A stretch of DNA of 56,839 nucleotides from Streptomyces sp. NRRL WC-3742 (GTDB taxonomy: Bacteria; Actinomycetota; Actinomycetes; Streptomycetales; Streptomycetaceae), in assembly GCF_000720635.1 (NCBI RefSeq), contig NZ_JOCF01000069.1:1-56839 (forward strand), given 5' to 3'. Under the pieces are notes generated by a model, which saw only the letters and a program-made list of their open reading frames with translations, ran no database searches and was not told where the DNA came from. Positions 1 to 9,272 of this stretch are shown here, piece after piece (position 1 is the stretch's first letter; each line of letters starts with the position of its first letter). The position numbers were made by a program, and so were the translations under genes.

Positions 1-76
1 GCACAGGCTCATGCGGGGCTCCGGGTGGCGGCGGGGTGGCGGGCGGGGAGGCAGGCGGGGGCGGGGCTCGGGAGGC

Positions 77-1510
77 TCAGGACTCGAGGGCGGTGGGGGC
101 GCCGAGGGTGACCTTCTCGGCGTTGCGCCGGGTCTTGGCCCAGCCGTTGCGGCCGAGCAGCACCCGGGCGGCGCCGCGGGTCGCGACGACGAAGAGGTGG
201 TAGGCGTACAGCCAGACCAGGACGCCCCACAGCAGCGCGGTGAGCCGGCTGCGGTCGGGGTGGACGAGGCGGCGGTAGGCGAAGCCCCAGAACACCATCG
301 GCAGGGTGGCGAGGACGAAGGCGAGCAGCATCCACGGCCCGAAGCGCAGCTGGAACTCGGCGGTCTCCTCGGGGAAGAGCACCAGGCCGGCGCCGGTGAT
401 CCCGAGGGAGAGCGGCAGGAGCAGCACCAGCAGCACGCAGACCACGGGCTGGAGGAAGGTGTACATCACCTCGGCCTTGCCGGCCGCGGTGTAGTGCGGG
501 GAGCGCAGCACCCGGCCGGTGTAGCGCAGGCACTGGATGTTGCCCTGGGCCCAGCGGGTGCGCTGGGTGAGGAAGCGCCGCGGCGAGATCAGGCCCTCCT
601 GGGAGACGCTGGTCTCGCTGACGTGGGTGAGCCGCCAGCCGGCCAGGCGCAGGTCGAGGCCGGACTCGTAGTCCTCCAGCAGGGCGCGTTCGGGCCAGGG
701 GCGTCCGGCGCGGCCCTCCTCGGCGGTGAGGGAGTCGAGGGCGGTGAGCCGGACGAACTGGCCGTTGCCGCCGAGGCCCACGCTGCCGGTGCGCCGGCGA
801 AGCAGCTGCATGCCGGCATTGTTGGCCTGGAACTCGACGTCCTGCATCCGCACGAGGGCGCGGGCGAGGGCGTTGGCGGCGCGGCCGCGCCCGGGCAGGG
901 GGAGTTCGTCGTCGGCGTTGCGCATCCGTACGCCGATCTGGACGGCGCCGGTGTCGGGGCGGCCGAGGGCCTTGGCGTTGCAGACCTGGGCGAGGGTGCC
1001 CGGGTCGAGCTGTCCGTCCGCGTCGACGACGCCGATGACGACGCGGGAGCGGTCGGTGCCCTCGGGCAGCCAGGCGGAGATCTCGCGGTAGGCGGCGTTG
1101 AGGGCGGCGCCCTTGCCGATCCGGGCGTGGGGGCGGCGGCGCTGGACGAGGTGGACGCGCGGGTCGTGCGCGGCGGCGGCGAGGACGAGCTCGCGGGTGG
1201 CGTCCTCGCTGTCGTCGTCGATGACCCACAGGTGGGCCTCGGGGGCGCCGGCCCGCAGGCCGTCCAGGGTCTGGACGACCACGGCCTCCTCGTCGCGGCA
1301 GGGGATGACCAGGTGCCACCGGAAGGCGGCGGGGTCGCCGGGTTCGGCGGGGGCGTTGTGCCTGAAGGCGTGGCGGGAGCCGGCCCAGTAGACGAGGAAG
1401 CGGCCGAAGACGAGGACCATGTAGCCGACGAGGACCAGGGAGATCAGCCCGGCGACCCAGACGATCGCGTCCTGACGGAGCAGGATCCACTCGTGCAGGG
1501 CGTCGGGCAT
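77..1510 (-). CDS. Membrane-anchored family 2 glycosyltransferase
   Basis: A 477-residue processive-type glycosyltransferase of family GT2, likely transferring a nucleotide-activated sugar to a growing glycan at the cytoplasmic membrane. An N-terminal membrane segment (about 15-40) precedes the GT-A domain. The donor-site acidic runs DDDSED and DADG are visible, then LGGNGQF, an acidic LLEDYE motif and the acceptor-site QRTRWAQG, which matches the Q-x-x-RW signature. Three or four more membrane segments follow (about 345-445). The start is supported by GAGGAG about 9 nt upstream. It is divergent from folC. Which polymer it makes cannot be told from the sequence. Confidence 0.88.
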   Translation of the reverse strand: MPDALHEWILLRQDAIVWVAGLISLVLVGYMVLVFGRFLVYWAGSRHAFRHNAPAEPGDPAAFRWHLVIPCRDEEAVVVQTLDGLRAGAPEAHLWVIDDDSEDATRELVLAAAAHDPRVHLVQRRRPHARIGKGAALNAAYREISAWLPEGTDRSRVVIGVVDADGQLDPGTLAQVCNAKALGRPDTGAVQIGVRMRNADDELPLPGRGRAANALARALVRMQDVEFQANNAGMQLLRRRTGSVGLGGNGQFVRLTALDSLTAEEGRAGRPWPERALLEDYESGLDLRLAGWRLTHVSETSVSQEGLISPRRFLTQRTRWAQGNIQCLRYTGRVLRSPHYTAAGKAEVMYTFLQPVVCVLLVLLLPLSLGITGAGLVLFPEETAEFQLRFGPWMLLAFVLATLPMVFWGFAYRRLVHPDRSRLTALLWGVLVWLYAYHLFVVATRGAARVLLGRNGWAKTRRNAEKVTLGAPTALES

Positions 1511-1694
1511 GGTGGGGCGCTCCTCAAGATCAAAGGCTCATGGCTCCTAGTGTCTGCGAATCGATGCTCCATTGCCGTTCAAACTCGCTAAATCAATAGT
1601 AAAGGGAACGAACTGCGAACCAAAGGTGAAGAGCGGGCAAAGTGGCTGTTCTCACCCCGTTCGCACCCTGTCGGGACGGACCGCCGCCGCTCCG

Positions 1695-1700
1695 TAGACT
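1695..1700 (+). promoter_or_regulatory. -10 element of folC, leaderless start
   Basis: TAGACT lies 6 nt before the GTG at 1707, the spacing expected when transcription starts at the start codon itself. No convincing Shine-Dalgarno sequence precedes that GTG. A -35 hexamer is weak at best. Confidence 0.55.
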
Positions 1701-1706
1701 GTGGTC

Positions 1707-3098
1707 GTGAGCGACAAGGCCGACCCGAACCCCTACACCCTCCGTCCCGCGGACGGTTCCCCTGCGGACGCGCTGCGCGACGTCGAGGTGGAACTCTCCA
1801 AGCGCTGGCCGGAGAACAAGCTGGAGCCCTCGCTCGACCGGATCGAGGCGCTGATGGACATCCTGGGCCAGCCCCAGCGGTCCTTCCCCTCCATCCACAT
1901 CACCGGGACCAACGGCAAGACCTCCACCGCCCGGATGATCGAGCAGCTGCTCAACACCTTCGAGCTGCGCACCGGCCGCTACACCAGCCCGCACGTGGAG
2001 TCCGTCACCGAGCGGATCAGCCTGGACGGCGCCCCCATCACCCCCGAGCGCTTCGTCGAGGTCTACCGCGACATCGAGCCCTACGTGCAGATGGTCGACG
2101 CCGCCCAGCCGGTGGCGATGTCCTTCTTCGAGGTGCTGACCGGCATGGCCTACGCCGCCTTCGCCGACGCCCCGGTGGACGTCGCCGTGGTCGAGGTCGG
2201 CATGGGCGGCTCCTGGGACGCCACCAACGTCATCGACGCGTCCGTCGCCGTGATCACCCCCATAGGACTGGACCACACCGACAAGCTCGGCGAGACCACC
2301 GGCGAGATCGCCGTCGAGAAGTCCGGGATCGTCAAGTCCGGCGCCGTCGCCGTCGTCGCCCAGCAGCAGCTGGACGCCGCCCAGGTCATCCTGCGCCGCG
2401 CCGTCGAGGTGGACGCCACCGTCGCCCGCGAGGGCATGGAGTTCGGCGTCATCCGCCGCGAACTGGCCGTCGGCGGCCAGCTGATCACGCTGCGCGGGCT
2501 CGGCGGCGAGGAGTACGAGGACGTCTTCATCCCGCTGCACGGCGAGTACCAGGCGCAGAACGCGGCGCTCGCGCTGGCGGCCGTCGAAGCCTTCTTCGGT
2601 GTCGGCGGCGCCCGCGGCGGACAGCTCGACGTGGACAAGATCCGCCAGGGCTTCGCCGGCGTCTCCTCCCCGGGTCGCCTCGAGATCGTGCGCCGCAGCC
2701 CCACCATCCTCCTGGACGCCGCGCACAACCCGCACGGCGCCGAGGCCACCGTGGCCGCGCTCACCGAGTCCTTCGGCTTCACCCGGCTGGTCGGCGTGAT
2801 CGGCACCTCCGGGGACAAGGACGTGGCCGGCGTGCTGGAAGCCTTCGAGCCGATCCTGGCCGAGGTCGTCATCACCCAGAACTCCACCCACCGCGCGATG
2901 GACGTGGACACGCTCGCGGCCCTGGCCGTGGAGATCTTCGGCGAGGACCGCGTGCAGGTCGAGCCCCGGCTCGACGACGCCATCGCCGCCGCCGTCTCCC
3001 TCGCCGAGGAGGAGGGCGACCTCGGCGGCGCCGGGGTGCTGGTCACCGGTTCGGTCATCACGGTGGGCGAGGCCCGCCTGCTGCTCGGGAGGAAGTGA
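1707..3098 (+). CDS. folC: Bifunctional folylpolyglutamate synthase/dihydrofolate synthase
   Basis: Cytoplasmic Mur-ligase-type enzyme that couples glutamate to dihydropteroate and then adds further glutamates to folates. The ATP-binding loop ITGTNGKTST is at about residues 65-74. The Mur ligase motifs continue through LGLDHT-like GLDHTDKLG and the DAAHNPHG motif in the C-terminal domain. The length, 463 residues, is usual for the family. I chose the GTG at 1707 because of the TAGACT element just upstream; the in-frame GTG at 1701 is the alternative and adds two residues. The DUF4233 gene follows after a 1-nt gap, so the two are co-transcribed. Confidence 0.95.
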   Translation: MSDKADPNPYTLRPADGSPADALRDVEVELSKRWPENKLEPSLDRIEALMDILGQPQRSFPSIHITGTNGKTSTARMIEQLLNTFELRTGRYTSPHVESVTERISLDGAPITPERFVEVYRDIEPYVQMVDAAQPVAMSFFEVLTGMAYAAFADAPVDVAVVEVGMGGSWDATNVIDASVAVITPIGLDHTDKLGETTGEIAVEKSGIVKSGAVAVVAQQQLDAAQVILRRAVEVDATVAREGMEFGVIRRELAVGGQLITLRGLGGEEYEDVFIPLHGEYQAQNAALALAAVEAFFGVGGARGGQLDVDKIRQGFAGVSSPGRLEIVRRSPTILLDAAHNPHGAEATVAALTESFGFTRLVGVIGTSGDKDVAGVLEAFEPILAEVVITQNSTHRAMDVDTLAALAVEIFGEDRVQVEPRLDDAIAAAVSLAEEEGDLGGAGVLVTGSVITVGEARLLLGRK

Positions 3099-3099
3099 C

Positions 3100-3453
3100 A
3101 TGAGGACGCTCTGCTCCTCGACGCTGATCGGCGAGGCGCTCCTGATCCTCTTCGCGGCCTGTGTCGCGATGCGGCTCTCCAGCGTCTCCACGGCGACGGT
3201 CTGGATCGTCAGCGGCATCGCCATGGCCCTGTGCCTGGCGCTCTGCGGCATGATCAACCGCCCCGGCGCGGTGCAGATCGGCTGGGCGCTGCAGATCGGC
3301 CTGATCGCCACCGGCTTCGTCCTGCCGACCATGTTCGGCCTCGGCGTGGTCTTCGCGGGCCTGTGGTGGTGCTCGGTGCACTACGGCCGCAAGGTCGACG
3401 AGTTCAAGGCCGCCCGCGCCGCAGCCGAGGCATCCGCCGCCGCCGCGGCCTAG
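3100..3453 (+). CDS. DUF4233 domain membrane protein
   Basis: A 117-residue protein with about four hydrophobic segments (roughly residues 5-25, 29-50, 56-75 and 78-93) and a short Ala-rich cytoplasmic tail. It matches the actinobacterial DUF4233 family, which is characteristically placed directly after folC. The start is 1 nt after the folC stop, and the upstream GGGAGGAAG gives a strong ribosome site. No biochemical role is known to me. The constant linkage suggests a link to folate or wall precursor metabolism, but this is only inferred. Confidence 0.88.
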   Translation: MRTLCSSTLIGEALLILFAACVAMRLSSVSTATVWIVSGIAMALCLALCGMINRPGAVQIGWALQIGLIATGFVLPTMFGLGVVFAGLWWCSVHYGRKVDEFKAARAAAEASAAAAA

Positions 3454-3549
3454 ACCACGCCACCGGGGCGGCAAGCCGACACGCCGTGTACGCAAGGTAA
3501 TCTTCGCCCCGTACCCTCCCCGCCCATCCCCATCCCGAGGAGACGCACC

Positions 3550-3963
3550 GTGTCCCAGCGCACTCTCGTCCTGCTCAAGCCCGACGCCGTCCGCCGCGGC
3601 CTGGCCGGCGAGATCATCAGCCGCATCGAGCGCAAGGCCGGCTGGCGCTTCGCCGCCGTCGAGCTGCGCACCTTCGACCGGGCGACGCTGGAGCAGCACT
3701 ACGCCGAGCACGTCGGCCGCCCGTTCTACGAGCCGCTGCTGGAGTTCATGACCTCCGGCCCCTCGCTCGCGCTGATCGTCGAGGGCGAGGAGGTCGTGAA
3801 GGGCATCCGCATGCTCGCCGGGGCCACCAACCCGCTGGAGGCCGGCGCCGGCACCATCCGCGGCGACTACGCGACGATCACCCGCGAGAACCTGATCCAC
3901 GCCTCCGACTCCCCGGAGTCCGCCGAGCGCGAGATCAAGATCTTCTTCCCGGCTCACGCCTGA
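3550..3963 (+). CDS. ndk: Nucleoside diphosphate kinase
   Basis: Cytoplasmic enzyme that transfers the gamma phosphate of ATP to nucleoside diphosphates through a phospho-histidine. The N-terminal TLVLLKPDAVRRG is typical. The active-site His is H117 in NLIHASDSPESAEREI. At 137 residues it has standard bacterial length. The GTG start is preceded by CGAGGAGACGCACC, a good ribosome site. A TAATCT hexamer at 3498-3503 may be its -10 element. A hairpin closes the unit at 3999-4030. Confidence 0.97.
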   Translation: MSQRTLVLLKPDAVRRGLAGEIISRIERKAGWRFAAVELRTFDRATLEQHYAEHVGRPFYEPLLEFMTSGPSLALIVEGEEVVKGIRMLAGATNPLEAGAGTIRGDYATITRENLIHASDSPESAEREIKIFFPAHA

Positions 3964-3998
3964 GATCGAGGACGACGCGCCTGAGGGCCGTTCGTCAC

Positions 3999-4030
3999 GC
4001 CCCGGTCGGGACCATTGGCCCGGCCGGGGC
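3999..4030 (+). terminator. Hairpin terminator after ndk
   Basis: A 12-bp stem (3999-4010 with 4019-4030, one G-T pair) and an 8-nt loop lie 36 nt after the ndk stop, with no U-run, as is common in actinomycetes. The rest of the 307-base gap to mreB (3964-4270) holds a possible mreB -10, TACGAT at 4153-4158, and otherwise nothing I recognise. The mreB leader would be about 105 nt. Confidence 0.6.
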
Positions 4031-4270
4031 ATTCTTATCGGGAAATAGGCAACCGCGGTCGCCGACACGGCGTCCCAATCCTCGGAGAAGCCATCACGCT
4101 CCGGACAATGGACGGTATGCCCCACGTCGACGTCCCCACCGCGCGGCGTGACTACGATGGACGCGACTCGAGGGCCCGGTAAGGCAGCTCAGCTGGTCTC
4201 CGCCCAAGCGCTGGCGCGCGCTTTCGTCCCCCCTCCATGAACTCCGAGCCCGGGAAGGCACCTACACCCC

Positions 4271-5308
4271 ATGGCGAGCAACCTGTCGTTCATCGGACGA
4301 GACCTGGCGATCGACCTCGGAACTGCCAACACGCTGGTGTACGTCAGGGGCAAGGGCATCGTTCTCAACGAGCCGTCCGTGGTCGCGGTCAACACCAACA
4401 CCGGCGGCATCCTCGCGGTCGGCGCCGAGGCCAAGAAGATGATCGGCCGCACGCCGGGCAACATCGTCGCCATCCGCCCGCTCAAGGACGGTGTGATCGC
4501 CGACTTCGAGATCACCGAGCGGATGCTGCGCTACTTCATCCTCAAGATCCACCGCCGCCGCTACCTCGCCCGCCCGCGCGTCGTGGTCTGCGTGCCCTCC
4601 GGCATCACCGGCGTCGAGCGCCGCGCCGTCATCGAAGCCTCCTCGCAGGCCGGCGCCCGCCAGGTCCACATCATCGAGGAGCCGATGGCCGCCGCCATCG
4701 GCGCGGGCCTGCCCGTCCACGAGGCCACCGGCAACATGGTCGTCGACATCGGCGGCGGCACCACCGAGGTCGCCGTCATCTCCCTCGGCGGCATCGTCAC
4801 CGCCCAGTCCATCCGGGTCGCCGGCGACGAGCTGGACAACGCGATCGTCCAGCACATCAAGAAGGAGTACTCCCTCCTCCTGGGCGAGCGCAGCGCCGAG
4901 CAGATCAAGATGAGCATCGGCAGCGCCTTCGGCCTCGAGGGCGAGAAGGACGAGCACGCCGAGATCCGCGGCCGCGACCTCGTCAGCGGCCTGCCCAAGA
5001 CCGTCGTCATCTCCGCCGCCGAGGTCCGCGAGGCCATCGACGAGCCGGTCAACTCGATCATCGACGCCGTCAAGACCACCCTCGACCAGTGCCCGCCCGA
5101 GCTCGCCGGCGACGTCATGGACCGGGGCATCGTGCTCACCGGCGGCGGCGCCCTGCTGCGCGGCCTGGACGAGCGGCTGCGCCGCGAGACCGGCATGCCG
5201 ATCCACATCGCCGAGAACCCGCTCGACTCCGTCGCGCTCGGCTCCGGCAAGTGCGTCGAGGAGTTCGAGGCCCTCCAGCAGGTACTCGACGCCTCTCCGC
5301 GCCGTTAA
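4271..5308 (+). CDS. mreB: Rod shape-determining protein MreB
   Basis: Actin-like ATPase of 345 residues that polymerises at the membrane and organises wall synthesis. In streptomycetes it acts mainly in spore wall formation. The nucleotide-binding phosphate-1 motif [12 protein letters not shown] is near residues 14-25. The second phosphate loop [11 protein letters not shown] and the adenosine motif [11 protein letters not shown] are both intact. The ATG at 4271 gives the expected short N-terminus ([11 protein letters not shown]) with GGGAAGG about 11 nt upstream. It is the first gene of the mreBCD-pbp2-rodA cluster, 115 nt before mreC. Confidence 0.97.
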   Translation: MASNLSFIGRDLAIDLGTANTLVYVRGKGIVLNEPSVVAVNTNTGGILAVGAEAKKMIGRTPGNIVAIRPLKDGVIADFEITERMLRYFILKIHRRRYLARPRVVVCVPSGITGVERRAVIEASSQAGARQVHIIEEPMAAAIGAGLPVHEATGNMVVDIGGGTTEVAVISLGGIVTAQSIRVAGDELDNAIVQHIKKEYSLLLGERSAEQIKMSIGSAFGLEGEKDEHAEIRGRDLVSGLPKTVVISAAEVREAIDEPVNSIIDAVKTTLDQCPPELAGDVMDRGIVLTGGGALLRGLDERLRRETGMPIHIAENPLDSVALGSGKCVEEFEALQQVLDASPRR

Positions 5309-5423
5309 CCGTACGCCGACCCGCCCGGCACCTCCGCAAGATCCGACACTCGACTGAACGGGCGGCCGCCCGGGTTTCACAGCCCCGTGCGGCCGCCAGG
5401 TACGAAGGGGCAGTACCAGCACC

Positions 5424-6356
5424 GTGAGGGACACACGAGAGAGCCGGCTACTGCTCATCCTGCTGGTGGCCGTCGCCTTCGCGCTGATCACCGTGGACAT
5501 CAAGGGCGGTGAGGATTCCCCGCTCGGCGGCGCCCGCCGCGCCGCCGCGAGCGCGCTCGGCCCGGTCGAGCGCGGCGCGGCCGGCATCGTCGACCCCGTC
5601 GCCGACACCGTCCGCGCCTTCCGCGACGCCACCACCGACAGCGGCCGCGCCGACCAGCTCGCCCGCGAGAACACCGAACTGCGGCAGAAGCTCGCCTCCT
5701 CCGACATGGCGAGCGGGCGCGGCAAGCAGCTCGACGACCTGTTGCGCACCGCCGGCGCCGGCGGCTACACCGTCAAGGCCGCCCAGGTCATCGCGATCGG
5801 CCCGGCCCAGGGCTTCTCCTGGACCATCACCATCGACGCCGGCGGCGACGACGGCCTCACCCGCGACATGACCGTCATCAACGGACAGGGCCTGGTCGGC
5901 CGGATCACCACCGTCGCCCCGACCACCGCCACCGTGCTGCTCGCCTCCGACCCCGGCTTCTCGGCCGGCACCCGGCTGGAGGGCAGCGGCGAGATCGGCT
6001 TCGCCTCCGGCGGCGGCGACAGCCCGATGAAGGTCTCGCTGCTCAACGGCAAGGCGCAGGTCAAGGCCGGGGACCGGCTGGTCACCTTCGGCTCGCAGAG
6101 CGGGCGCCCGTTCGTCCCCGGCGTGCCGGTCGGCAAGGTCACCGAGGTCCAGGCCAACGCCGGGCAGCTGACCAAGACCGTCCTCGTCGAGCCCTTCGTC
6201 CAGTTCACCCGGCTGGACCTGATCGGCGTGGTCGTCGTGCCGCCGCGCACCGACCCGCGCGACGCCGTGCTGCCGCCCGCCCCCGCGCCCGGACAGCCCC
6301 AGGCCCCGGGCACCGCGCCCGCCGCCCCGCCCGCCAAGCCCAATGGGGGGAACTGA
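5424..6356 (+). CDS. mreC: Rod shape-determining protein MreC
   Basis: Bitopic membrane protein of 310 residues. It has a short cytoplasmic start, one membrane segment (about 7-25), a periplasm-side helical coiled region (about 60-95, LARENTELRQKLASSD) and the paired beta-barrel domains typical of MreC. It bridges MreB and MreD to the wall synthases. The C-terminal ~35 residues are Pro/Ala-rich and probably disordered. The GTG start at 5424 follows AAGGGGC. It is 3 nt ahead of mreD, so the two are translated together. Confidence 0.95.
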   Translation: MRDTRESRLLLILLVAVAFALITVDIKGGEDSPLGGARRAAASALGPVERGAAGIVDPVADTVRAFRDATTDSGRADQLARENTELRQKLASSDMASGRGKQLDDLLRTAGAGGYTVKAAQVIAIGPAQGFSWTITIDAGGDDGLTRDMTVINGQGLVGRITTVAPTTATVLLASDPGFSAGTRLEGSGEIGFASGGGDSPMKVSLLNGKAQVKAGDRLVTFGSQSGRPFVPGVPVGKVTEVQANAGQLTKTVLVEPFVQFTRLDLIGVVVVPPRTDPRDAVLPPAPAPGQPQAPGTAPAAPPAKPNGGN

Positions 6357-6359
6357 GCC

Positions 6360-7001
6360 ATGCGCCTCGCCCGCATCCCCGTCTCCGCCGCCCTGATCCT
6401 GATCGGCCTGATCCTCCAGGTCAGCGTCTTCGGCCGGCTCCAACTCCCGGGCGCGACCCCGGACATACTGCTGCTCGTCGTCATCGGCCTCGCGCTGGTG
6501 TACGGGCCCACCGGCGGCTGCCTGGTCGGCTTCTTCGCCGGCCTGGTCGCCGACCTCGCCCCGCCCTCGGACCACGCGATCGGCCGCTACGCCCTGGTGC
6601 TCTGCCTGATGGGCTACGCCGCCGGACTGCTGCGCCCCGACCACGGCCGCCAGCGCTCCGTCCTCAGCGCCCTGATGGTCGTCGGCGCCGCCGCGATCGC
6701 CTCCACCCTGCTGTACGCGATGGTCGGCGCCCTCGTCGGCGACACCGCCGCCCGGCACGTGGGCCTGGGCGGCCTGGTGATCAGCGCCCTGCTGTACGAC
6801 CTGCTCCTGGCGCCCTTCGTGGTGCCCGTGGTGATGCTGCTCGGCCGCCGCTTCGGCCGCGACCCGGTGACCGCCGCCGACGGCAACGACGAGGGCGGCC
6901 CGGGCCTGGGCACGCTGGCGCGCTACCGCACCACCCGCGAGGTCTCCTCCGGACCGTCGTACAAGAAGCGGCGCATGCCCGGCTTCGCCCGCCGCCCCTA
7001 G
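6360..7001 (+). CDS. mreD: Rod shape-determining protein MreD
   Basis: Polytopic membrane protein of 213 residues with five to six hydrophobic segments through about residue 165 and a basic cytoplasmic tail ending in a cluster of Lys/Arg. It is the third member of the Mre complex and works with MreC and the RodA/PBP2 pair. MreD sequences are poorly conserved; the assignment rests on hydropathy, the PTGGCLVGFFAGLVADL region and position between mreC and pbp2. Confidence 0.93.
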   Translation: MRLARIPVSAALILIGLILQVSVFGRLQLPGATPDILLLVVIGLALVYGPTGGCLVGFFAGLVADLAPPSDHAIGRYALVLCLMGYAAGLLRPDHGRQRSVLSALMVVGAAAIASTLLYAMVGALVGDTAARHVGLGGLVISALLYDLLLAPFVVPVVMLLGRRFGRDPVTAADGNDEGGPGLGTLARYRTTREVSSGPSYKKRRMPGFARRP

Positions 7002-7055
7002 CCCTTCGGGGCCCCTCGACCCTTCGACCTCCCCGCATCCTGGAGCGCACGAGAC

Positions 7056-9272
7056 GTGAGCAACATCCCCGAGACCGGCCGTACCCGGCGGGTGACGATC
7101 CGTCTGGTGGTGCTGCAGATCCTGGTGCTGTCGCTGCTCGCCACCCTGGGCGGGCGGCTGTGGTACCTGCAGATCCGCAACGCCAAGGAGTACACCGCCA
7201 AGGCGACCGGCAACCACATCCGCGAGGTGGTCGAGCCGGCCGTGCGCGGCGAGATCCTGGACGCCTCCGGGCGGGTCCTGGCCGGCAACGAGACCCGGCT
7301 GGTGGTGTCCGTCAGCCGTACCTCGCTGCTCCAGCAGAAGGACGGCGGCAAGGCCGTGCTCGGCCGGCTGGCGGGCGTGCTGGGGATCCTGGCCAAGGAC
7401 GTGCAGGAGAAGGTCCGGCTCTGCGACGCCAAGACGCAGCAGCCCTGCTGGAACGGTTCCCCCTACCAGCCGATCCCGGTGACCAAGGAGGCCACCACCC
7501 AGCAGGCGATGCAGATAATGGAGCGCCGCGAGGACTTCCCCGGGGTCACCGCTCAGCCCACCGCCGTGCGCCGCTACACCGGCGCCGAGGGCGCCAACCT
7601 CGCCCAGGTGCTCGGCTACCTCTCGCCGGTCACCGACGACGAGGTGAGCAGGACCGCCGACAAGAAGGGCCTCGACCGCTACCTCCCGGCCGACCAGATC
7701 GGCCGCGCCGGGCTGGAGTCGGTGTACGACCGCGACCTCCGCGGCACCGCCGGCATCACCCAGCTGGAGGTGGACAACCTCGGCCGGGTCATCGGCACCG
7801 CCGGGACCGTCGCCCCGCAGACCGGCGACAACCTGGTGACCAGCATCGACGCCCGGGTGCAGAAGGTCGTCGAGGAGAACCTCGTCCAGGCCATGAACGA
7901 CGCCCGCAACACCTTCGACAAGGTCACCAACCGCAACTACGAGGCCGACTCCGGCGCCGCCGTCGTCATGGACGTGCACACCGGGCGGATCGTCGCCATG
8001 GCCAGCGCCCCGACCTACGACCCCAACCTGTGGGTGGGCGGCATCAGCGGCAAGGACTACCAGGCGCTGACCAGCAAGGACTCCAACTTCCCGCTGCTGA
8101 ACCGCGCCATACAGGGTCAGTCCGCCCCCGGCTCGACCTTCAAGGTCATCTCCACCACCGCCGCCGTGCAGGCCGGCTACTCGCTGGACGGCCACTACGA
8201 CTGCCCGAAGAGCCTGACCATCGGCGGCCGCGAGTTCAAGAACTTCGAGAGCGAGAACTTCGGCGCGATCTCCCTGGAGAAGGCGCTCGAGGTCTCCTGC
8301 GACACCGTCTTCTACGGACTGGCGTACGACCAGTGGATGAAGGACGGCGGCATCAAGCCCAAGAAGGACCCGGGCGACTGGTTCTTCAAGACCGCCCACC
8401 AGTTCGGCCTCGGCGCCAAGACCGGCATCGACCTGCCGGCCGAGGTGACCGGCCGGGTGCCGGACCGGCAGTGGAAGCAGTCCTTCTACGACAACAACAA
8501 GGACGCCTGGTGCGCGCAGGCGCAGAAGGGCGGCAACAGCTTCTCGGACCAGATCGCCCGGGAGAACTGCGTCGACGGCTACCAGATGCGCGCCGGTGAC
8601 GCCGTCAACTTCGCGATCGGCCAGGGCGACACCCTCGTCACCCCCGTGCAGATGGCCCGGATCTACTCGGCGCTGGCCAACGGCGGCACGTTCTACCGGC
8701 CCACCATCGCCAAGGCCGTCATAAGCCCGGGCGGGGATCTCGTCCGCGAGATCGCCCCGCACGAGGACGCCAAGTTCCCCGGTGACGAGAAGCTGCTCAG
8801 CTACATCAACCAGGCCACCGCGGGCGTCATCACCAGCGGCACCGCCGCCTGGAAGTTCGGCGGGGCGGGCTGGCCGCAGAACAAGATCGAGCTGCACGCC
8901 AAGACCGGCACCGCCGAGGTCGAGGGCAAGCAGACCACCTCCTGGCTGACCACGTACAGCAAGGACTACGCCGTCGTCATGACGATCAGCCAGGGCGGCA
9001 CCGGCTCCGGCGGCTCCGGCGACGCCGTGCGCCGGATCTACCAGGCGCTGTACGGCGTGGTGGACGACAAGGGCACCATCGACCCGTCGAAGGCGCTGCT
9101 GCCCACGCCGCAGGCGCAGCTGCCCAAGTTCAACCCGGACGGCACCGCGATCATCAAGCCGGCCGCCTACCGGGCCGACGCCGCTCCGGCCGCGCCCGCG
9201 CTGCCGTACAGCCCCCTCGCCGCCGACAGCGCGCTGGAACCGACCCGAGGCCCCGGAAGGGGGCGGGCATGA
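7056..9272 (+). CDS. mrdA: Penicillin-binding protein 2 (class B transpeptidase)
   Basis: Membrane-anchored transpeptidase of 738 residues that cross-links peptidoglycan with RodA as glycosyltransferase partner. One membrane segment (about 10-30) is followed by the PBP dimerisation domain and the catalytic domain. The active-site serine is in SAPGSTFKVIS (SxxK, about S360). The second motif reads SCDT (about 414), as in other actinobacterial class B enzymes, and the third is HAKTGTAE (about 615). The C-terminus is Ala/Pro-rich. The stop overlaps the rodA start by 4 nt, showing translational coupling. The GTG start is supported by TGGAGC 11 nt upstream. Confidence 0.96.
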   Translation: MSNIPETGRTRRVTIRLVVLQILVLSLLATLGGRLWYLQIRNAKEYTAKATGNHIREVVEPAVRGEILDASGRVLAGNETRLVVSVSRTSLLQQKDGGKAVLGRLAGVLGILAKDVQEKVRLCDAKTQQPCWNGSPYQPIPVTKEATTQQAMQIMERREDFPGVTAQPTAVRRYTGAEGANLAQVLGYLSPVTDDEVSRTADKKGLDRYLPADQIGRAGLESVYDRDLRGTAGITQLEVDNLGRVIGTAGTVAPQTGDNLVTSIDARVQKVVEENLVQAMNDARNTFDKVTNRNYEADSGAAVVMDVHTGRIVAMASAPTYDPNLWVGGISGKDYQALTSKDSNFPLLNRAIQGQSAPGSTFKVISTTAAVQAGYSLDGHYDCPKSLTIGGREFKNFESENFGAISLEKALEVSCDTVFYGLAYDQWMKDGGIKPKKDPGDWFFKTAHQFGLGAKTGIDLPAEVTGRVPDRQWKQSFYDNNKDAWCAQAQKGGNSFSDQIARENCVDGYQMRAGDAVNFAIGQGDTLVTPVQMARIYSALANGGTFYRPTIAKAVISPGGDLVREIAPHEDAKFPGDEKLLSYINQATAGVITSGTAAWKFGGAGWPQNKIELHAKTGTAEVEGKQTTSWLTTYSKDYAVVMTISQGGTGSGGSGDAVRRIYQALYGVVDDKGTIDPSKALLPTPQAQLPKFNPDGTAIIKPAAYRADAAPAAPALPYSPLAADSALEPTRGPGRGRA

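Noticed and set aside
1593..3332. 579-codon minus-strand open frame opposite folC
   Set aside because: Shadow of folC; its amino acids mirror the complementary codon bias.
5448..8897. 1149-codon minus-strand open frame opposite mreC-mreD-pbp2
   Set aside because: Shadow of high-GC codon use: the product is low-complexity Gly/Ala/Asp/His with no domain, while the plus strand encodes three clear genes.
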